Positions 5,025-7,163 of a stretch of DNA of 7,163 bases are shown in pieces. The DNA is from Spirochaeta sp. GTDB taxonomy: Bacteria > Spirochaetota > Spirochaetia > DSM-2461. The translations under genes were made by a program, and so were the position numbers. Position 1 is the stretch's first letter. Each line of letters opens with the position of its first letter. The notes under the pieces were generated by a model that was given only the letters and a program-made list of their open reading frames with translations, did no database searches and was not told the DNA's origin. The stretch is taken from assembly GCA_030592625.1 (NCBI GenBank), contig JAUVIY010000132.1, positions 1-7,163 of the forward strand, in the 5' to 3' direction.

Positions 5025-7163
5025 CTAAGCCAATTGCTGGCCATCAACCCCGAATAAACAGTTCCGACCGTTGTGCTTGGCCAGATAAGCCCGGGTGTCC
5101 GCCGCCTTGAACAGTGATTCCATCGACCTGAGGCGATTCTCGGAATTATGAGCCAGACCGGCACTCACCTTCAGGGTGATATTCCTTTCTATCGATAGAG
5201 AATTGAATTCCCTTATCAGATAATCCCTGATTCTGTTGGTGGTAAAATCTTTCAGCTGCAGGGTAACGAAGAGCCGGATAATACGGCTGAATTCCCGGTC
5301 GGTTTCAGTGAAAATCTTGTTGTAGAGTATCTTATCTACGATCGCTTCACTGATATCCTCGATGATTTGCTCCGCACGGATTTTATGCCCGGATATGGAT
5401 TCACCATTCTGCATACGATAATGCTTCCAGATGTCAATAACATGAGCCTTGGGACCCATATTGGATTTCTCGACATATTCGGTACGTGATGCCTGACGAC
5501 TGCCGATATCCGGACGCATCAGGCGATGAAGGAAGGATATGAGGTTGATTTCCATACCCTCGCCCTCATTTCTATCGTCAAAGAAGAAACTTACCACCAG
5601 CGGTCGCTCGGTGATGTTCCTGAAGACTTCTATCGATTTTTTCTCAAATGCATCCTTTTCGATACCGCTGACGAAAAAGCAGAACTCATCTCCTCCGAAC
5701 CGACCCGGGGCGGCATCCGGTTCGATGGCTTCGGCTGAATCAATCAAACGGTTGGCGAGGGAAATGAGGAGTTTGTCACCAAAATCATGACTCACCGCAT
5801 CGTTGTAAATCTTGAAGTTATCCATGTCGAGAAAGATAAGCCCGAGCTTCATTCCCGGTTTGGAAAATGACTCGATAAGCAGTGATTTGAAATGTTGGCG
5901 GTTGTAGAGACCGGTGAGATTGTCACGACGCCCCCTCATATAAGCCAGACCCGATTCCAGGTTGGCGCTGAAAGCCTGAAACAGATCGAAGAATCGCGTT
6001 AATCGCTCCATGACGCGTCGACTCAGCTTGAGAAGAAGGTCGACATTATCGACATCACCCCTGACAGGCAAACGTCTGGAAATGCTCGCATATGCAGCCT
6101 TGGGGTTGGCTGTCAGGCATTCGGTCACCACGAAAAACAGATAGTCCTTGAGATCAATAATTCCAAGGATGAGAGCCTCTTCGTTGACAACGGTCCATAC
6201 ATCGGTGCCCATCAGATACTGATTCGGACTCTCAGGGTTCAGGGGATGGTTCCCGGTTCGCGGAAGATCAAAATAGAGTAAAACCCGTCCACCTGGTATT
6301 TCCCGGATCGGAAATAACAGCATCTGCCGTTTGAGAATCTTTGCCGGTGTCAGTGGGTTATCCAGTAATTTGTAGGATTTTACGCTTAAGTCGCTTCGGG
6401 AAAAAAGAACAAGCATATGAGTGAGATCTTTGTCTTCCGAAAAAATACTCACCTCAGAGACGCCAAAGAATTTCTTGAGAACTACCAGGGAATCTGAAAC
6501 GATGTGATGCAGATTCTCGCCGTAATCCAGAGCGCGCAAACGCAGCGAATCCAGAAAATATCGCCATCTCAGATTCTGGAGGGCCTCTTCCCTGCGAATG
6601 ACGGGCATGATGACATCAATGAGTTTCCCCACGGATTCGATGAACAGCTTCACGAACTGGTGGGTGAGCATATTCTGCCTGGGATCCACGTTTCCGGCGC
6701 TGCGACTCACCATATGAAGACTTAAGTATGACGAATCACCGGCGGATTCGGCAGCTCTGAGGGCGACTTCATTCACAGTGAATTCAAAACTGCCGGATTT
6801 GGCAGGAGAAAAACGCTTCTCCATCCGGTCGAAACGTGAAGAGGCAATGCCATTTACCGAAAAATCCACTCTCAGGCTGCCTGATGCGATTAATCCCTCG
6901 TCCCCGGCCGCATCGATGCTCACCTCGCAGCTTTCCATATCGAAGAGGCGCCAGGTATAAACCAGGAGATGTTCGACGATTTCGAAGAACCTCCGGCTCC
7001 GATTCTTCTCGTTTTTCCACATCGTACTGTCGGCATTGAACGACGAGATGATGTGGAAGTAATTCTGCATCTTCTCCTGTTGAATAACCTGAAGTTTGTG
7101 ATCAATCAGACTGATCAGCTCGGGACTCGGCGTATCATTGAAGCGTATGGCAATGATATTGAC
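5025..7163 (-). CDS. GGDEF protein (probable diguanylate cyclase) with a split catalytic domain, 5' end beyond the window
   Basis: Probable diguanylate cyclase, making cyclic-di-GMP from two GTP. Numbering is from the ATG at 7070. The domain begins with DNLTGLYNR (383-391). It keeps D415 and FK419-420 of LDMDNFK, N423, D432 of HDFGD, and the motif GGDEF at 459-463 (5682-5696), so catalysis looks possible. The final conserved part, KVSAGLA (634-640) and LFKAADTRAYLAKHNGRN (653-670), comes about 170 residues after the motif instead of about 40, so roughly 130-140 residues are inserted. The inhibitory RxxD site before the motif is missing. Residues 180-330 resemble a GAF-like sensory fold (SEVSIF, LLYF); this is weak. 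Residues 345-380 look like a signalling helix. Residues 1-170 are unrecognised. There are no membrane segments. Thirty-one further codons without a stop run from 7070 to the right edge and look coding, so I treat the gene as partial. The ATG at 7070 has AGGAG only 3 bases away. Confidence 0.85.
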   Translation of the reverse strand, partial: VNIIAIRFNDTPSPELISLIDHKLQVIQQEKMQNYFHIISSFNADSTMWKNEKNRSRRFFEIVEHLLVYTWRLFDMESCEVSIDAAGDEGLIASGSLRVDFSVNGIASSRFDRMEKRFSPAKSGSFEFTVNEVALRAAESAGDSSYLSLHMVSRSAGNVDPRQNMLTHQFVKLFIESVGKLIDVIMPVIRREEALQNLRWRYFLDSLRLRALDYGENLHHIVSDSLVVLKKFFGVSEVSIFSEDKDLTHMLVLFSRSDLSVKSYKLLDNPLTPAKILKRQMLLFPIREIPGGRVLLYFDLPRTGNHPLNPESPNQYLMGTDVWTVVNEEALILGIIDLKDYLFFVVTECLTANPKAAYASISRRLPVRGDVDNVDLLLKLSRRVMERLTRFFDLFQAFSANLESGLAYMRGRRDNLTGLYNRQHFKSLLIESFSKPGMKLGLIFLDMDNFKIYNDAVSHDFGDKLLISLANRLIDSAEAIEPDAAPGRFGGDEFCFFVSGIEKDAFEKKSIEVFRNITERPLVVSFFFDDRNEGEGMEINLISFLHRLMRPDIGSRQASRTEYVEKSNMGPKAHVIDIWKHYRMQNGESISGHKIRAEQIIEDISEAIVDKILYNKIFTETDREFSRIIRLFVTLQLKDFTTNRIRDYLIREFNSLSIERNITLKVSAGLAHNSENRLRSMESLFKAADTRAYLAKHNGRNCLFGVDGQQLA

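Overview
The window is ordinary chromosomal bacterial DNA with five protein genes. Two are cut by the window edges. I saw no RNA genes, CRISPR array, insertion sequence or phage genes. The organism is not certain. The transketolase is of a type I associate from memory with Bacteroidetes and some spirochaetes. Together with the moderate base composition and the unusual GGDEF protein, this makes a free-living spirochaete a reasonable guess, but only a guess.

Layout from left to right. (1) Positions 1-1107, minus strand: an amidohydrolase of the MTA/SAH deaminase (MtaD, TRZ/ATZ) type. It is interrupted by one extra base in a run of nine A's and its C-terminus runs off the left edge. (2) Positions 1108-1219: a divergent intergenic region with a good sigma-70-type promoter and a ribosome binding site for the next gene. 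(3) Positions 1220-3256, plus strand: a complete transketolase, followed by a hairpin and T run at 3263-3294. (4) Positions 3394-4236 and 4240-4884/4905, minus strand: a HAD phosphatase followed 3 bases later by lgt (prolipoprotein diacylglyceryl transferase), very probably one translationally coupled operon. (5) Positions 5025-7163, minus strand: a large GGDEF protein whose reading frame stays open to the right edge, so its N-terminus is probably missing.

Functionally the genes are housekeeping plus signalling: nucleoside/SAH salvage, the non-oxidative pentose phosphate pathway, lipoprotein maturation and cyclic-di-GMP synthesis. Three points deserve a second look. The first is the homopolymer frameshift that splits an otherwise perfect deaminase. 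The second is a stretch of about 130-140 residues inserted inside the GGDEF domain, between the GGDEF motif and the final conserved strand and helix. The third is the tight coupling of a phosphatase to Lgt, whose by-product is a glycerol phosphate.
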